A stretch of 64,000 nucleotides of DNA from Candidatus Pantoea carbekii (GCF_000971765.1 NZ_CP010907.1:310001-374000), one strand, 5' to 3'; shown: positions 31,267-43,238, counted from the stretch's first letter. Translations and numbers: made by a program. The notes: generated by a model from the sequence alone, not told the origin.

Positions 31267-33199
31267 CTGTCTTATGCGTTCCTATTTTTACGATTATTTA
31301 GATATTCAACAACATCTAAATAATCAATATTTAAGAGTTTTCAAAACATATTATAATTATTATTTAAGTTCAAACAAGTAAAGCTATCTGCTAAAGTGAT
31401 ATAAAAAAATATTTTTATATCGTTTTTATATGATCTTTATAAAAATTTTTTTTAAAAAAACTGAGAAAAATTTTCAAAATATATTTTTTCGACATTTTTT
31501 TAATGATAAACGTTAAATTATAATTAATTTAACTTTAAATTAATTATAATTGATATTTAGTAAAGTCAGATCTATATTTAAACGAACTACGCGATTAATG
31601 TAATAATTTATGTATTTTTCTGAAATTTTATATTATTATCAATATAATAAAGAATTTTTTTTCTGTTGTTAAATAACGTTTTGAGCTTCTGACACTATGA
31701 ACATCTAATAGATTAGATTTATATTTTATAATTTTTTATGACACAATAAAAATTATAAAATATTTAATCTCGATTAAATTAACCAAAATTATTTCTTGTA
31801 AAATTAATACAATTTTCACATAGATTCAGTCTATTACCAGCATATTGAAAAATCGAAATATCTATTTGATATATTATGTTGTAAATTAAATTCATGTAAG
31901 ATTAATCATAAATAATTTATATTTATAATTCATTAGTTTTCTATTAACAATTAAAGTGAATAATTAAAGTATTTATTTTAATTATTCACAGTAATAAAAT
32001 TATAATTTTACATACACAAAATTTAGAAAAGAAAAATTTTAACTTTTTTATAAAAAAATACAGTAAATTTATAATATTTTTATTTATAAATAAATGATTA
32101 TATCAATGAAAAAATTAATTTACTTAAATAAATTTTTGAAAAATAATATACAAGATATTAATAAACACATTATATCTATAATCTAGATTTTATGATGTCG
32201 AAATGATATATTTCAATACAGATATATTATATATGTTTTGGTCTAAAATATTTTTTTTGATTATAAATTAGAAAATTAAAATAATTTAATTTTTATATTG
32301 TAAATAAATTCTTGTAATAAATATATGGCATATATATATCAAAACTCATGCTACTTAACTAATATTATAATATAATTTACATAATATAATCAATTAATTG
32401 AGTAACATTGATTGTATTTCTAATCTAAGCCAATACTTGTCGTTTGATAGATTTTGCTTAATTAAACTATTCAAATGGAAAATTTATATACATAAATATT
32501 TTTCAGAAATCGAAAATTTAATATTGTAGAATGAATAGTTTGTATTTTAAAAAATTTTAACGATATTACTTAACAAGTATAACAAATAAAAAATATGATT
32601 GTATCATTTTCTTTTAATAAAATATTATGCATTCTATAGAAAAGGTATTTTCTAATTCTATTTAGAATCTGATATCAAATGATAAGATCATGTTTAATTT
32701 AAATTTAAAATTTAGAATAATAAAAATATTATATATGATTTTATGAGTAACAGTATTCAGTAACGATATGTCATTTAAAAATGATTTAAACATTTTCTGC
32801 TGTCTTTATTATTAATATTGATCAACACAAATCAGATACTATAGAGAGATCTTACAAAAAATTTAGAAAAATGAAATCAATACTATTTTATTGAGTAAAC
32901 ATAATATTATGTAATTAATTAATCAGAATTAATAATTTTTAATTTTTTATTTAATATAAAAATTTATGTTATTTTCTTTTTGTAATCTCTTTTATTAAAA
33001 ATTTTAAAGAATACATGATGAATTTTAATTAGAATTAAATTTTCTCGATATTTAACGATGCAGGTTGGATTTAAATAATCTTTAATATTTTTTAGCAATT
33101 TTGAAAATTAGTGGAATCAATTTTTGATTTTTTTTTAAAAAAATTCAGATGAGCAATCTATTTATTTATATATATAACCAATCAAAGTATGATTTAAAA
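31267..33199. other. 1.9-kb gene-free spacer between minC and nhaP2
   Basis: No frame of note on either strand and no recognised ghost. E. coli carries about ten genes here (ycgL to dadX), so a large deletion probably joined the ends. A 17-bp perfect hairpin lies at 31516-31551. The remainder is close to featureless A+T. Confidence 0.55.
31516..31551. repeat. Perfect 17-bp inverted repeat, 2-base loop
   Basis: AATTATAATTAATTTAA (31516-31532), CT, TTAAATTAATTATAATT (31535-31551). All A+T pairs. It stands 250 bases upstream of minC, so it is not the min terminator. Confidence 0.75.
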
Positions 33200-34933
33200 T
33201 CATTCTAGATCTTCCATAACACGTACTCCAATTTTCATAATTTGATTATTTTCCTTTTCTGCAACTGTCCAAATAATCTGATTCCATTCTACTTGATCAC
33301 CAACTACCGGTGTACTGCCAAGCAAACTCATGATTAATTGATTCAGGGATTGATTTTCATCGGTATCATTATCTAACTCAAGACCATAAATTTGTGCTAC
33401 ATCATGTAATCGAGCATCAGCATCAAGAATAAAATTACCGAAAAAACTCTGGTCAAGTGATATAGGTGGGGTTTGGCTGAACATTTTTCCTAAAGCAGGC
33501 AAGTCGTGTTCACGACCTATTACACATAAAACATCCCCTTCTTTTAAACGTGTTTTACCATTTGGATGCATTAACGTATTTTGACGAAACAAAGCAGCGA
33601 TGCGAGTTTTATGTGGCATTTGTAAATCACGAATAGTAGCACCAATACACCATTTATCAGCATTCAACCTATAAACAAATTGTTCCCAAGGGCTTTCGGG
33701 ATGAATATCCAATGCAATACGACTAATTGGTGAAGCAGTAGGAGGCACAATAACTTTAGCTTTTTTTGCTGCATAGCCAAGTGATGTACCTTGCAGCATT
33801 AAGGATACTAGAACGACAAAAAACGCAATATTGAAATAAAGTTTAGAATTTTCTAATCCGGCCATCATTGGGAATACAGCTAATATAATTGGTACAGCAC
33901 CACGTAACCCAACCCAGCTAATAAATATACGTTCGCGATATGTAAATCCTTTGAAAGGTAATAATCCTACTATAATTGAAAAAGGACGAGCAATAAAAAT
34001 TAACCATAGTGATAAAATCATTGCTGGAAGTGCAATATGCCACAGATCTGACGGTGTTACTAATAGTCCTAGTACAATAAACATTCCAATTTGGCTCAAC
34101 CATGCCATGCCATCAAAAGTCTGTAAGATACCATGGCGATTTCGAATAGGACTGTTTCCTAATAGAAAACCACACAGATAAATTGCTAAAATACCGCTGC
34201 CTTTTATAACAGTTGTTAAAGCAAAGACCATAATACCACCACTTAATGCTAATAAAGGATACAAACCTTCTGCTAAATTAATTTTATTAATTAATTTTTG
34301 CATTGCCCAACCACCGCTTAAGCCAAATATAATACCCAAACCAAATTGTTGAATTAGATGTATTACAAAAATCCAATTTAATTCTGATTCTCCCTTTTGA
34401 ATCATCTCAATCAGAGCAATAGTTAAAAAAACAGCCATGGGATCATTACTGCCAGATTCAATTTCGAGTGTTGCGCTTACTCTTTCATTCAGACCTTTAT
34501 TGCCTAATAAAGAAAATACGGCAGCAGCATCGGTTGAACCGATAATAGAACCAATCAGAAAACCTTGTATTAAATCAAGCTTAAAAAGCCAAGCAGCACC
34601 TATACCTGTTAATCCTGCTGTAATTATTACACCCACTGTTGCCAATGCCAATGCAGGAGTGAGAGCTACTTTAAAAGAACTAGCTTTAGTGCGTATTCCA
34701 CCATCAAGTAAAATTACAGCTAATGCAAGATTTGAAACCAAGTAAGCGACAGGATAATTATCAAAAGCCACACCACCAATACCATCAACACCTGTAAGCA
34801 TACCGATCAACAGAAAAATAACTAAAATTGGAATACCCAGTCGTGAGGAAAAAGAACTTAGCAGAATACTTGCTGCAACCAGCACGGAACCGATAATTAA
34901 CAAACTATAAATCATGCTGATATTCAACGTCAT
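33200..34933 (-). CDS. nhaP2: K+/H+ antiporter NhaP2 (CvrA)
   Basis: CPA1-family inner-membrane antiporter exchanging potassium for protons. 577 residues, as E. coli (578). About 12 membrane helices (residues 1-390) include [12 protein letters not shown] and [12 protein letters not shown], the conserved ion-binding aspartates, and [14 protein letters not shown]. The cytosolic C-terminus has a TrkA_C-type domain ([32 protein letters not shown]) and a final regulatory part ending GVRVMEDLE. The ATG at 34931-34933 is preceded by GTAGGAGA. Single-gene unit between two large empty spacers. Intact. Confidence 0.95.
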   Translation of the reverse strand: MTLNISMIYSLLIIGSVLVAASILLSSFSSRLGIPILVIFLLIGMLTGVDGIGGVAFDNYPVAYLVSNLALAVILLDGGIRTKASSFKVALTPALALATVGVIITAGLTGIGAAWLFKLDLIQGFLIGSIIGSTDAAAVFSLLGNKGLNERVSATLEIESGSNDPMAVFLTIALIEMIQKGESELNWIFVIHLIQQFGLGIIFGLSGGWAMQKLINKINLAEGLYPLLALSGGIMVFALTTVIKGSGILAIYLCGFLLGNSPIRNRHGILQTFDGMAWLSQIGMFIVLGLLVTPSDLWHIALPAMILSLWLIFIARPFSIIVGLLPFKGFTYRERIFISWVGLRGAVPIILAVFPMMAGLENSKLYFNIAFFVVLVSLMLQGTSLGYAAKKAKVIVPPTASPISRIALDIHPESPWEQFVYRLNADKWCIGATIRDLQMPHKTRIAALFRQNTLMHPNGKTRLKEGDVLCVIGREHDLPALGKMFSQTPPISLDQSFFGNFILDADARLHDVAQIYGLELDNDTDENQSLNQLIMSLLGSTPVVGDQVEWNQIIWTVAEKENNQIMKIGVRVMEDLE

Positions 34934-35126
34934 TCTCCTACTAAAATGAGAAATAAGTAAAAAGTTATGTTAAATTCAATGAGATAAGCAAAGATAAAAT
35001 ATATCGTATATCAATAATTTTTCATCAGCTATTTACGTATTCTCAAGAATATTAGGAACTATTCTCTTATACTAAAAAATTTTAGAAAAATCAGTTATTA
35101 TTACTAAAAATTAAAAATAATTATGT

Positions 35127-35151
35127 AAAAAAAGCCTATCATAGATAGGCT
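35127..35151 (-). terminator. Classic intrinsic terminator without an adjacent gene
   Basis: On the minus strand: AGCCTATC, loop TAT, GATAGGCT, then TTTTTT. It is the most G+C-rich stem in any spacer of the window and has a proper T-tract. The nearest upstream minus-strand gene is gapA, whose stop is 1.8 kb away. It may end a lost gene's transcript or an unannotated small RNA. Confidence 0.8.
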
Positions 35152-35578
35152 CTAAGCTTTATTTCTTTAATGCTCTTAATAAAGAGATCTAAATACTAGA
35201 TACATGCTAAAAATCAGATTGATATCAAATTAAGACAATCTTGCAACATTATTGTAAATAATTACTATTAATTCCATAGAATTTAATCAAGATGGTAGGA
35301 ATTAGAATATTTTGTTTAATGCAGCTATAAATAAAGTTTCTTAATAAAAATTAATAAAATATAAAACTTATTAATTGAAGTTATGCTTATTTAAGGATTA
35401 TAGAATATAGATATTACATAGTCAGTTATGATATATTTTATTTTTTATATGAAAAACTTTTTATAATTAAATGTATAAAACACTTGTTATTCTAGAGAAA
35501 CACTTTGCTCACGTAATTTTAATTTCAAATATAAAATACTTAATATTTTATATTGTTATTTTAAGTTAAAGTAGACAC

Positions 35579-35612
35579 AATATAACAATACTTAATTAAG
35601 TATTGTTATATT
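35579..35612. repeat. Perfect 34-bp palindrome
   Basis: The half-site AATATAACAATACTTAA at 35579-35595 is followed immediately by its exact reverse complement to 35612, with no loop. Could be a dimeric protein site or a cruciform; not linked to a gene end. Confidence 0.8.
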
Positions 35613-36484
35613 AAATGTACAAATCTTATGAAGATATTTAAAACAATGCTATTATTTTTAGTGCATAGTTTTTTATTTATAAAAATATTTTCAAAATGCA
35701 TCGTTTATAGATCTATAATTTAATAATTCCGAATTTACTGTAGTAAATTTCACAAAAATTACTATCCTATTTTTAATATATATATACTTAAATGCATAAA
35801 TATATCGAATATTATTAATTGAGTAAAAATTTTCATTGACTATCATCGACTATAAAACTAAGCGAATTTGAATTTTCATTTTTATGAAAACATTTATATA
35901 AATTAATAAAAACTATATATTAATTATATTATTTTATATGTCTATTAAAAAATTAATGCGCTTATTTAAACCATATAATTATTTGCTGTTTAAATAAAAT
36001 TTTCTTATTTTTATGAGAAAGAATTTTGATGTATTAACATAAATCATTAATTAATAGATATGTAGCATTTAAATTAAATTTTTTAATACATAAGATGACT
36101 TATGATCTTTAAATGCTCTATATTTACATCAAATAGTTTTAAGTCTTTAAAATCATATCTTATTATTTTTTTATAAATTATGATTAGGTAATATCAAACG
36201 TGGTTAAGTAGATTATAATAATTTTATTAAGACAAATATTGGTATAGCATTGTAATTTTCTTAATTAAAATAAATTGCATTATAAATAATACAATAGAAT
36301 AAAATTATATGCAGATCAAATTTAATTTTTCATTTATATACCATATATGCAAATATAAAATATTTTTGTTACTTCACATATAATATAATTATGTAACAGT
36401 TGATCAATGCTGAATAATTTAAACTTTTCTTATAAAAATATTTGGCGATTTTAAAATACATATTAACAAATAAATTAACATAAT

Positions 36485-36536
36485 TATTTTGATTATATTG
36501 TATATAATACATATTATATACAATATAATCAAAATA
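36485..36536. repeat. Perfect 24-bp inverted repeat, 4-base loop
   Basis: Arms 36485-36508 and 36513-36536 pair without mismatch around ACAT; the core of the left arm is GATTATATTGTATATAAT. It lies 450 bases downstream of the gapA stop, in the direction of gapA transcription, without a T-tract beyond the stem. Confidence 0.85.
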
Positions 36537-36981
36537 CTATATATTAAGCATAGTCAGTCAAAAAAATTTTTGAATAATTTTCTTAATATTAGATTCCTCT
36601 AACTTTAAGCAATTTTAAAAAATTTTATATTTTTCAACATTTTTTGATATTCCACAGTGAATACTTGCTTAAAATACCATATAAATTTAACGATGTTCAA
36701 TTAATTTTTATTAACAGCTTAAATCAAGTTCTATTTAGAATACAAATCATAGTAATAAAATATATTTTTCAGAAATTACGTTCACAAAAACATAATGTTA
36801 AATTATTCGTTTGAATGTATTTAATATTAATTTAAATATTATGTTAATAATACGAACTATTAACGTATAAATTTTACAATGCTACAATTTAATTATATTC
36901 TCTGTTATATTAGAGAGTCTTTTAATTGAATCAATTATATATATCTATACAATAAAACACACTTGTTTTACAAAAATCTAT

Positions 36982-37995
<1,014 letters not shown>

Positions 37996-38427
37996 CTATT
38001 TTATTATTAAATATTAAATCATAAAGTTATAAAACTTTGTACTAGAAGTCAATAAAAATTAAATAGATCAATTACTAAATTTTATATAATTTGTTTATTT
38101 AATGTGCAACGTGGTAGTACATATAAATTTGCAAAATATTTTAAGATAGCTATCATCTCTATTTAATTATCTTGTCATTATAATTAATGAAAGTTTTTTT
38201 TAAGAATTTTTAGTGTACAATGTAAATACTGCACATCTAACTTTATGGTTCATCAAGCATTTTAATTGTTTTTGCGCATAGCAGTACAAATTAATAAACT
38301 CTAATAACGAACATTCAACCATTATTTAGAACCTTTGTATAATCTATCTTAATTTAAGATAGTAAATCCATCTAACGCACATATCAAATGTTATTATGTT
38401 AAATATGGATTATTTTTAATGTGTGTT

Positions 38428-38456
38428 AGGATAAGATAGTATGTTTCATCTGTCAA
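38428..38456 (-). promoter_or_regulatory. Candidate sigma-70 promoter upstream of gapA
   Basis: On the minus strand TTGACA (38456-38451), 17-base spacer, TATCCT (38433-38428). The -35 is perfect. It points toward gapA, whose ATG is about 440 bases further, implying a long leader. gapA of E. coli also has several promoters. The match is good but not proof. Confidence 0.4.
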
Positions 38457-38708
38457 CTCTTTACACCTATAATTGCAAAGCAACTTAAGGAATAACTAAT
38501 AGTAATATTTAAAAATATTAAAAAATTTATGATGTTAAATTTAATAAATAAATATTTAAGTATGCAATATAAAGTAAAGAAAACTTAATTTTCCATTAAT
38601 AACTTTAAGTAAATACAGCGCTGTAAAAAAGCTTTTTAAAAAAAAATTATTAAACATGTTTGCATAATTCGAATTCTACAATGTTTGAATTAAATTAATA
38701 ATAAATCA

Positions 38709-38744
38709 AAGATATTGAAAAAAAATTTTTATTTTCAATATCTT
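38709..38744. repeat. 13-bp perfect hairpin
   Basis: AAGATATTGAAAA (38709-38721) and TTTTCAATATCTT (38732-38744) with a 10-base loop of A and T. Confidence 0.65.
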
Positions 38745-39133
38745 GTTGAAATTAACAAAACGAAAATTTTAACAAGATTATTTTAACTTTAACATCTTAC
38801 AGGGAAGATATTTTTAGCTTATCAAAAAAATTCACAATAAATTAATTATTTGGTGCTACTAAGATAATCAAATACTATATTTCATGATATTTAAACTAAT
38901 AATAATGCATATTATTAATTAATTATTTTAAATCATATTTAAGTTTATTAGTTTTGATATTTAAAATCATTTAAATATATAAAAGCATAAGTAACTATTT
39001 TTTTTTAATTAATAATTAAATAGTTACAATTATAATTTATAAAATTATTTCTTTGAATATTCAATTTTATATTCAAGTTTTTGTTACAAGTGCTTATGAT
39101 TTTAGCAATATACAATATATATAAAAATTATAA

Positions 39134-39165
39134 TGATTTTTTTAATCAACGAATTAAAAAAATCA
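39134..39165. repeat. 13-bp perfect hairpin
   Basis: TGATTTTTTTAAT (39134-39146), loop CAACGA, ATTAAAAAAATCA (39153-39165). It lies 440 bases upstream of galU. Confidence 0.65.
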
Positions 39166-39606
39166 GCTCAAAAAGCTTACATACTACTTTCTTAAAATAG
39201 TAATTTTATTTATTACGATATTGACTCAAATTTTTCTATAAATAAAATATCCTATTAGCCAAAATTCAATTCAAATTAAGTTATTGTGGAAAATTTTAAA
39301 AATCTAATTTTATTCTAAGATGAATTTATTAAATACATCATAAGTTTTAATTCATTAAATAAAATTCAACACTCATGATCTATTTGAAGATACTATCTCT
39401 TTATGTCCTTTATGAAGATACTTATATTATAAACCTAAAATCAAATAAAAGATAATTCACTTAAGAACAATATTTCTATAGATTATAGCTGAAATACAAC
39501 ATTATCAATCATTATGATATAACATTTAAATGCTTAGTTGGGGTCTTAAACTTAATATACCATAACTTATTTTCAAACACCTTTTTCTGTTGAAGAGAGG
39601 TATTGA

Positions 39607-40518
39607 ATGTCTGCCAAGGATAAAATAACAAAAGCGGTAATTCCTGTTGCCGGATTAGGTACTCGTATGCTGCCCGCTACTAAGGCTATTCCGAAAGAAA
39701 TGTTACCGCTAGCTGATAAGCCGTTAATTCAGTATGTGGTTAATGAATGCATTACAGCGGGCATTAATGAAATTGTTCTTGTTACACATTCTTCTAAAAA
39801 TTCTATTGAGAACCATTTTGATACTAGTTTCGAACTAGAAGCCATGCTTGAAAAACGTGTTAAACGTCAGTTATTAGGTGAAATTCAATCTATTTGTCCA
39901 CCACATGTTACTATTATGCAAATACGACAAGGAATAGCAAAAGGATTAGGACATGCAGTAATGTGCGCCTATCCTCTAATAGCTAATCAGGCTGTAGCTA
40001 TCATTTTACCAGATGTTATTATTGACGAATATGAATTTGATCCAACTAGCGATAATTTAGCAGAAATGTTAGCACGGTATGAAGAAAGCGGTCGTAGTCA
40101 AATAATGGTTAAGCCAGTTACAGATGTAACATCCTATGGTATAGTAGATTGTCAAGGTGTAAATATGAAACCAGGTGATAGTGCAATGATAATCAATGTC
40201 ATTGAAAAACCAACAATATCTGAAGCACCCTCTAATTTGGGCATAGTTGGCCGTTATGTGCTCTCTTCAGATATTTGGCCATTATTGGCACAGACACCTC
40301 CTAGTAGTAGCGGTGAAGTGCAACTTACTGATTCTATAGCAATGTTAATGAAGAAAGAAACTGTTGAAGCTTATCATTTAAAAGGTTTAAGCTATGACTG
40401 TGGTAACAAATTGGGTTATATGCAGGCTTTTGTTAAATATGGTATGAGACATCCAGTTTTTGGAAAAGATTTTACTGAGTGGCTTGAACAAATAATACTA
40501 AAAAAAATATTTCATTAA
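39607..40518 (+). CDS. galU: UTP-glucose-1-phosphate uridylyltransferase
   Basis: Makes UDP-glucose from glucose-1-phosphate and UTP, the precursor for LPS core sugars and for the two enzymes encoded just behind it. 303 residues (302 in E. coli). Nucleotidyl-transferase motif [21 protein letters not shown] near residue 12 (given here as the start of the domain), then [15 protein letters not shown] and [17 protein letters not shown]. Ribosome-binding site AGAGAGG. 15 bases separate it from ugd, so galU-ugd-epimerase form one operon. Confidence 0.97.
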   Translation: MSAKDKITKAVIPVAGLGTRMLPATKAIPKEMLPLADKPLIQYVVNECITAGINEIVLVTHSSKNSIENHFDTSFELEAMLEKRVKRQLLGEIQSICPPHVTIMQIRQGIAKGLGHAVMCAYPLIANQAVAIILPDVIIDEYEFDPTSDNLAEMLARYEESGRSQIMVKPVTDVTSYGIVDCQGVNMKPGDSAMIINVIEKPTISEAPSNLGIVGRYVLSSDIWPLLAQTPPSSSGEVQLTDSIAMLMKKETVEAYHLKGLSYDCGNKLGYMQAFVKYGMRHPVFGKDFTEWLEQIILKKIFH

Positions 40519-40533
40519 ATGCAGGATGATTAG

Positions 40534-41901
40534 ATGAAACTTACTGTATTTGGTATCGGTTATGTGGGTCTAGTGCACGCTGCCATATTAGCCGAAGTTG
40601 GACATCATGTTCTCTGTATTGATATTGATGAGAAAAAGATTAAAAATCTAAATGCAGGTATTATACCAATTTTTGAACCTGGCTTAAAACCTCTAGTTTT
40701 ATCAAATTATCAAGCCGGCCGTCTTAAATTTACTACTAATGCTCATCAAGGTGTAGAACACTCCATAATTAATTTCATTACAGTTGGCACTCCAACACAT
40801 CAAAATGGATATGCTGATTTGAGCCATGTAACTTCAGTTGCTAATACTATTGCAAAATATATGAATACTTATAAAGTTATCATCGATAAATCAACAGTTC
40901 CTATAGGAACTTCGAATGCTATTAGTAAAATAATAAAAAGAGTACTAAAAAAACGTAACTTGAATACGTCATTTGATATAGTTTCCAATCCCGAATTCCT
41001 TCAACAAGGTGGAGCTATAAACGATTGTATGCATCCAGAACGTATAGTAATTGGTATTGATAATGATAATGATAAATTAATCGACTTATTATGTCAATTA
41101 TATGAACCTATTAACAAAAATCATAATCGCATCATTTTTATGGATCGTAAAAGTGCCGAATTAACTAAATATGCAGCAAACTGTATGCTAGCAACTAAAA
41201 TTAGCTTTATGAATGAAATTGCTAATTTAGCAGAATATTTGGGCGCCGATATTGAAAAAGTCCGTCAGGGTATTGGTTCAGATTCACGTATAGGGTATGA
41301 TTTTATCTATCCTGGGTGTGGATATGGTGGGTCTTGTTTTCCAAAAGATATAAGGGAACTTATTCGTACTGCAGAATTAATGAACTATACACCACGTCTT
41401 TTAAAAGCTGTAGAAGATGTCAATAATTGTCAAAAAAACAAATTATCTTATATTATTCAACACTATTTCGGTAATGATTTACGAGGTAAGGTATTCGCTG
41501 TATGGGGTTTAGCATTTAAACCCAATACTGATGATATGCGTGAAGCCCCTAGTCGTAATCTGATGGAAGCATTATGGTCAGCAGGAGCAATCATTCAGGC
41601 ATTTGATCCACAGGCAATGGACGAAACTCAACGTATTTATGGTGATCGAAGTGATTTAAAATTGATGGATACTAAAGAAAAGGCATTGGAAGGTGCAGAT
41701 GGATTAGTTATCTGTACAGAATGGCAAAATTTTCGCGCACCGAATTTTAATGTTATTAAATCTGCATTGAAGCAACCTGTAATCTTTGACGGGAGAAACC
41801 TTTATGATCCTGAACTTATTAAGAAATACGGTTTTATTTATTACGCAATCGGACGTGGAGAATCTATACAAACTGTGCGATCAAATCAGAGGAACTTATG
41901 A
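40534..41901 (+). CDS. ugd: UDP-glucose 6-dehydrogenase
   Basis: Oxidises UDP-glucose to UDP-glucuronate with two NAD+. 455 residues, longer than the 388-residue E. coli Ugd and closer to the class found in capsule and LPS-core loci. N-terminal Rossmann motif VFGIGYVGLVHAAILAEVGH, the catalytic cysteine segment YGGSCFPKDIREL, and the C-terminal domain with VWGLAFKPNTDDMREAPS. It sits between galU and the epimerase, whose ATG overlaps its stop (ATGA), showing coupled expression. Intact. Confidence 0.95.
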   Translation: MKLTVFGIGYVGLVHAAILAEVGHHVLCIDIDEKKIKNLNAGIIPIFEPGLKPLVLSNYQAGRLKFTTNAHQGVEHSIINFITVGTPTHQNGYADLSHVTSVANTIAKYMNTYKVIIDKSTVPIGTSNAISKIIKRVLKKRNLNTSFDIVSNPEFLQQGGAINDCMHPERIVIGIDNDNDKLIDLLCQLYEPINKNHNRIIFMDRKSAELTKYAANCMLATKISFMNEIANLAEYLGADIEKVRQGIGSDSRIGYDFIYPGCGYGGSCFPKDIRELIRTAELMNYTPRLLKAVEDVNNCQKNKLSYIIQHYFGNDLRGKVFAVWGLAFKPNTDDMREAPSRNLMEALWSAGAIIQAFDPQAMDETQRIYGDRSDLKLMDTKEKALEGADGLVICTEWQNFRAPNFNVIKSALKQPVIFDGRNLYDPELIKKYGFIYYAIGRGESIQTVRSNQRNL

Positions 41902-42905
41902 AGTTTTTAATTACTGGCTCTGCAGGTTTTATTGGTTTTCACATTAGTAAACGTTTATTAGATTCTGGTCATCAAGTTATTGGCATAGACAATCTAAATG
42001 ACTACTATGATGTTAGTTTAAAAAAAGCGCGACTTAATCAAATTATTAAATATTCTAAATTTACTTTTATAAAAATGGATTTAATAGATAGCTCTGCTAT
42101 CTCTTGCTTATTTTCAACATATCATTTCGATCGTGTTATTCATTTAGGTGCACAGGCAGGTGTACGTTATTCAATTGATCATCCCAATGCTTATGCAAAT
42201 TCCAATTTAATTGGACATCTCAATATTTTAGAAGCATGTCGCCATAATAAGATTGAACATCTTATATATGCTTCATCTAGTTCAGTATATGGCCTTAATA
42301 ACAAACTTCCTTTTTCAACGGATGATAAAGTAGATCATCCTATTTCACTTTATGCCGCTACAAAAAAAGCTAACGAATTAATGTCACATGCTTATTCACA
42401 TCTTTATAAATTACCTACTACAGGATTAAGATTTTTTACAGTTTATGGTCCATGGGGACGTCCAGATATGGCTGTATTTAAATTTACGCGTTCTATTCTA
42501 GAAGGCAAACAGCTTCATATTTATAACCATGGACACATGAAACGTGATTTCACTTATATTGATGATGTTGTTGATAGAATAATATATTTAATAGATGTCA
42601 TTCCTCAACAAAATAAAAATTGGACTGTAGAAAATGGGCCCATAGGATCAAGCTCTGCAACTTACCATATCTACAATATAGGTAATACTCACTCTGTTAG
42701 CTTAATTACTTGTATTAATTTGATTGAAAAAGCAGTGGGGATGAAAGCAAAAAAAAATATGTTACCTATGCAACCTGGTGATATTTTACAAACTAGTGCA
42801 GATATGACAGCACTACAAGGTAACATTAATTTTCAACCCTATACTAATCTTGAAGAAGGTATAAAAAAATTTGTTGATTGGTATCGAAAATTTTATCATT
42901 ATTAA
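41898..42905 (+). CDS. UDP-glucuronate 4-epimerase (short-chain dehydrogenase family)
   Basis: Interconverts UDP-glucuronate and UDP-galacturonate. 335 residues. NAD-binding motif TGSAGFIGFHISKRLL at residues 5-20; catalytic triad seen as SSSSVYG and YAATKKANE (YxxxK); GLRFFTVYGPWGRPDMA is typical of the Uge/WbnF group rather than of GalE. The start overlaps the ugd stop by four bases. Together galU, ugd and this gene form a UDP-glucose to UDP-GalA line. No transferase using UDP-GalA lies nearby. I leave the symbol open (uge or wbnF in relatives). The stop codon lies inside a hairpin. Confidence 0.93.
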   Translation: MKFLITGSAGFIGFHISKRLLDSGHQVIGIDNLNDYYDVSLKKARLNQIIKYSKFTFIKMDLIDSSAISCLFSTYHFDRVIHLGAQAGVRYSIDHPNAYANSNLIGHLNILEACRHNKIEHLIYASSSSVYGLNNKLPFSTDDKVDHPISLYAATKKANELMSHAYSHLYKLPTTGLRFFTVYGPWGRPDMAVFKFTRSILEGKQLHIYNHGHMKRDFTYIDDVVDRIIYLIDVIPQQNKNWTVENGPIGSSSATYHIYNIGNTHSVSLITCINLIEKAVGMKAKKNMLPMQPGDILQTSADMTALQGNINFQPYTNLEEGIKKFVDWYRKFYHY

Positions 42906-42931
42906 AAATTTTAAATTTTTAATAATGTTTT
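42897..42931 (+). terminator. Hairpin across the epimerase stop codon, probable operon terminator
   Basis: CATTATTAAAAATTT (42897-42911), one T, AAATTTTTAATAATG (42913-42927): a perfect 15-bp stem that includes the last codons and the TAA (42903-42905), followed by TTTTAT. A terminator using the end of the coding region would be an economical design. The stem has only two G-C pairs. Confidence 0.6.
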
Positions 42932-43081
42932 ATAACAATGTATAATTTAATTATATTTTAAATATTAACATATTCAAAATTTAAAAGTGAATTATATTTT
43001 TTTATAACAAATCTATAAAGAAGAAATATCGAAAAAGATATAGTTAATCTATTTTGTTCGGTTCTATTTTAAAAAGATAAT

Positions 43082-43213
43082 ATGCAATATATAAAAATAA
43101 TATGCCTATACTCGCTCATCTATATTCTATCTGGATGTTTAGAGCACCATTTCACTCATAGACAGTTAGAAACTGATGCTATTTTTTTAAAAACAACATA
43201 TGATAAGAATTGA
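43082..43213 (+). CDS. Possible small lipoprotein (43 residues)
   Basis: A short frame from ATG 43082 to TGA 43211-43213. The N-terminus MQYIKIICLYSLIYILSGC has a lysine, an 11-residue hydrophobic stretch and a lipobox LSGC, the pattern of a lipoprotein signal peptide. The remainder is 24 residues rich in His, Thr and Asp, with no family I recognise. There is no good Shine-Dalgarno and the spacer is A+T-rich, so it may be chance or the start of a decayed lipoprotein gene. It lies between the UDP-sugar operon and convergent clsA, in E. coli terms an unoccupied junction. Confidence 0.33.
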   Translation: MQYIKIICLYSLIYILSGCLEHHFTHRQLETDAIFLKTTYDKN

Positions 43214-43238
43214 TGATTATGTTAATTTTGTTTAACAT

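Larger units (their letters stand above)
34934..36981. other. 2-kb gene-free spacer between nhaP2 and gapA
   Basis: No open frame. It contains a well-formed minus-strand terminator (35127-35151), a 34-bp palindrome (35579-35612) and a 24-bp perfect hairpin (36485-36536). In E. coli nhaP2 and gapA lie far apart, so this is a rearrangement or deletion junction. No ghost gene recognised. Confidence 0.55.
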
